The notes below the pieces were generated by a model that saw only the letters and a program-made list of their open reading frames with translations, searched no databases and was not told the DNA's origin. A stretch of 7,696 nt of DNA from Bacillota bacterium (GTDB taxonomy: Bacteria; Bacillota; Syntrophomonadia; Syntrophomonadales; Syntrophomonadaceae): assembly GCA_017861475.1 (NCBI GenBank), contig JAGFXV010000058.1, positions 1-7,696 of the forward strand, written 5' to 3'. Each line of letters starts with the position of its first letter. The first letter of the stretch is position 1. Position numbers and translations under genes: made by a program. This document shows, piece by piece, positions 6,951 through 7,696 of the stretch.

Positions 6951-7696
6951 TTACTTTTCAAAATATACAGAAAAAGTTCCGGCACCTACATGTGAACCGA
7001 TAATCGGGCCTATTTCGCTGATAATCACTTCCTGTACAGCAAATTTTTCCTTGATCGCCCGGTTTAATGCTTCAGCAATTTCAGGTACTGCACTGTGATC
7101 GATGCCAACTGTCTGCCGGTCAAGGTTTCTGCCCAAACTCTCCAATATATCGATCTGTTTACGCTGGGCGCCTTTTAAGCCCCGGGCTTTGTCATATGGC
7201 ATCAGGAAGCCTTCATCATCCATATATAAAATCGGTTTGATATCGAATACCTGCGCTATTTTCCCTTTGGCTTTGGAAAGACGGCCGCCCTTGATCAAGC
7301 CATCCAGATTGCCTACCACAAAAATGCACTGGACGCTCTTTTGCATTCCGGTGAGACGCTCAATTATGGCAGCTGCACTTTCACCCCGCTCTGCCATTCT
7401 GGCCGCCTCCACCACCATCAGTCCCATCCCCAATGAAGCCCGGAGGGAATCAAAAACATAAAGATTGGGATTATCCAGAGTATTCTTGACCATAACTCCG
7501 GTCTGATAAGTACCAGAGAGGGCCGATGACATATGAATGGCGATGACTTCCGAACCATCAGATAAAGCTTCCGAGTATACTTTAGTTATATTTTCTACCG
7601 TCGGCTGACTGGTAGCAGGCAATACATCAGATTCTGCATACATTTTATAAAACTGATCAATCGGAGGCTCGCCGGGCGGGTAGACCCGGTCCCCAA
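6951..7696 (-). CDS. DegV/FakB-family fatty-acid-binding protein, 5' end truncated by window
   Basis: The frame is open from the window edge to TAA at 6953-6951, giving 247 visible residues. About 35 N-terminal residues (family about 280) lie outside, including the usual start. An internal ATG at 7643 is not the start, because the upstream residues GDRVYPPGEPPIDQFYKMY align with the family's YxDGxxxxxxxFYxxL region. Family motifs visible are LPATSQPT, HMSSALSGTYQT (fatty-acid carboxylate-binding Ser loop), YVFDSLRASLGMG, LDGLIKGGRLSKAKG and the C-terminal IGPIIGSHVGAGTFSVYF, with the conserved His. By family knowledge, DegV/FakB proteins bind a single fatty acid and some present it to the kinase FakA for phosphorylation. 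No fakA is visible here, so a role in exogenous fatty-acid use is only inferred. There is no clear Rho-independent terminator straight after the stop. Confidence 0.92.
   Translation of the reverse strand, partial: GDRVYPPGEPPIDQFYKMYAESDVLPATSQPTVENITKVYSEALSDGSEVIAIHMSSALSGTYQTGVMVKNTLDNPNLYVFDSLRASLGMGLMVVEAARMAERGESAAAIIERLTGMQKSVQCIFVVGNLDGLIKGGRLSKAKGKIAQVFDIKPILYMDDEGFLMPYDKARGLKGAQRKQIDILESLGRNLDRQTVGIDHSAVPEIAEALNRAIKEKFAVQEVIISEIGPIIGSHVGAGTFSVYFEK

Noticed and set aside
6862..7098. A plus-strand small ORF starting in the degV-DUF554 gap
   Set aside because: Most of it is antisense to degV, with no ribosome site and no recognisable product.
85..7120. Repeated TTGCCGG/GCCGGCA words across the window, possible uptake or chi-like signal
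   Set aside because: They occur mostly inside genes where GCC-GGC codon pairs explain them. No fixed longer consensus, orientation bias or spacing is visible by eye.
1..7696. CRISPR arrays, insertion sequences, tRNA genes, prophage or defence genes
   Set aside because: No regularly spaced repeats, transposase motifs, tRNA cloverleaf or defence-type domains were seen on either strand. The gene content is housekeeping and metabolic.

Overview
The window reads as part of a bacterial chromosome with every recognisable gene on the minus strand. Gene order in the direction of transcription is degV-family (5' end cut off by the window) > DUF554 membrane protein > gatC > gatA > gatB > homocitrate-synthase-like gene > LeuC-like aconitase large subunit > LeuD-like small subunit (3' end cut off). 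Base composition looks moderate, a little under half G+C by eye. Strong AGGAGG-type ribosome sites, TTG/GTG starts, tight gene packing and the use of GatCAB together suggest an anaerobic member of the Bacillota (Clostridia, Peptococcaceae-like, or Negativicutes). There is no rRNA or other phylogenetic marker, so this assignment is inference.

Region 1 (7696-6951) is a DegV/FakB-type fatty-acid-binding protein. Region 2 (6950-6741) is a 210-base non-coding gap. It holds two operator-like inverted repeats and then a potential multi-hairpin RNA leader just upstream of the DUF554 gene (6740-6051), which encodes a polytopic membrane protein of the YqgA type. Region 3 (6050-5930) is a short AT-rich gap with a good sigma-A-type promoter facing gatC.

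Region 4 (5929-1) appears to be one long operon. gatC, gatA and gatB encode the complete tRNA-dependent amidotransferase that makes Gln-tRNA(Gln) and/or Asn-tRNA(Asn) from misacylated Glu-tRNA or Asp-tRNA. gatB is followed after four bases by a NifV/AksA/LysS-type homocitrate synthase homologue. That gene overlaps a LeuC/homoaconitase-type large subunit by one base, and the matching LeuD-type small subunit follows after 11 bases. Synthase plus hydro-lyase is the first half of a 2-oxoacid chain-elongation module, such as citrate to 2-oxoglutarate, homocitrate to 2-oxoadipate, or citramalate/isopropylmalate chemistry. The third enzyme, an isocitrate/isopropylmalate-type dehydrogenase, would be expected just beyond position 1.

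The points most worth following up are four. The metabolic module is attached directly to gatCAB. The substrate-recognition loop of the small subunit is atypical (HKFK where YLRT/YLVx-type motifs sit in characterised relatives). The DUF554 leader has predicted stems whose G-U pairs and GNRA loop favour a minus-strand RNA. gatA and gatB lie in the same frame, separated by exactly one TAA. None of these amounts to a proven new system from sequence alone.
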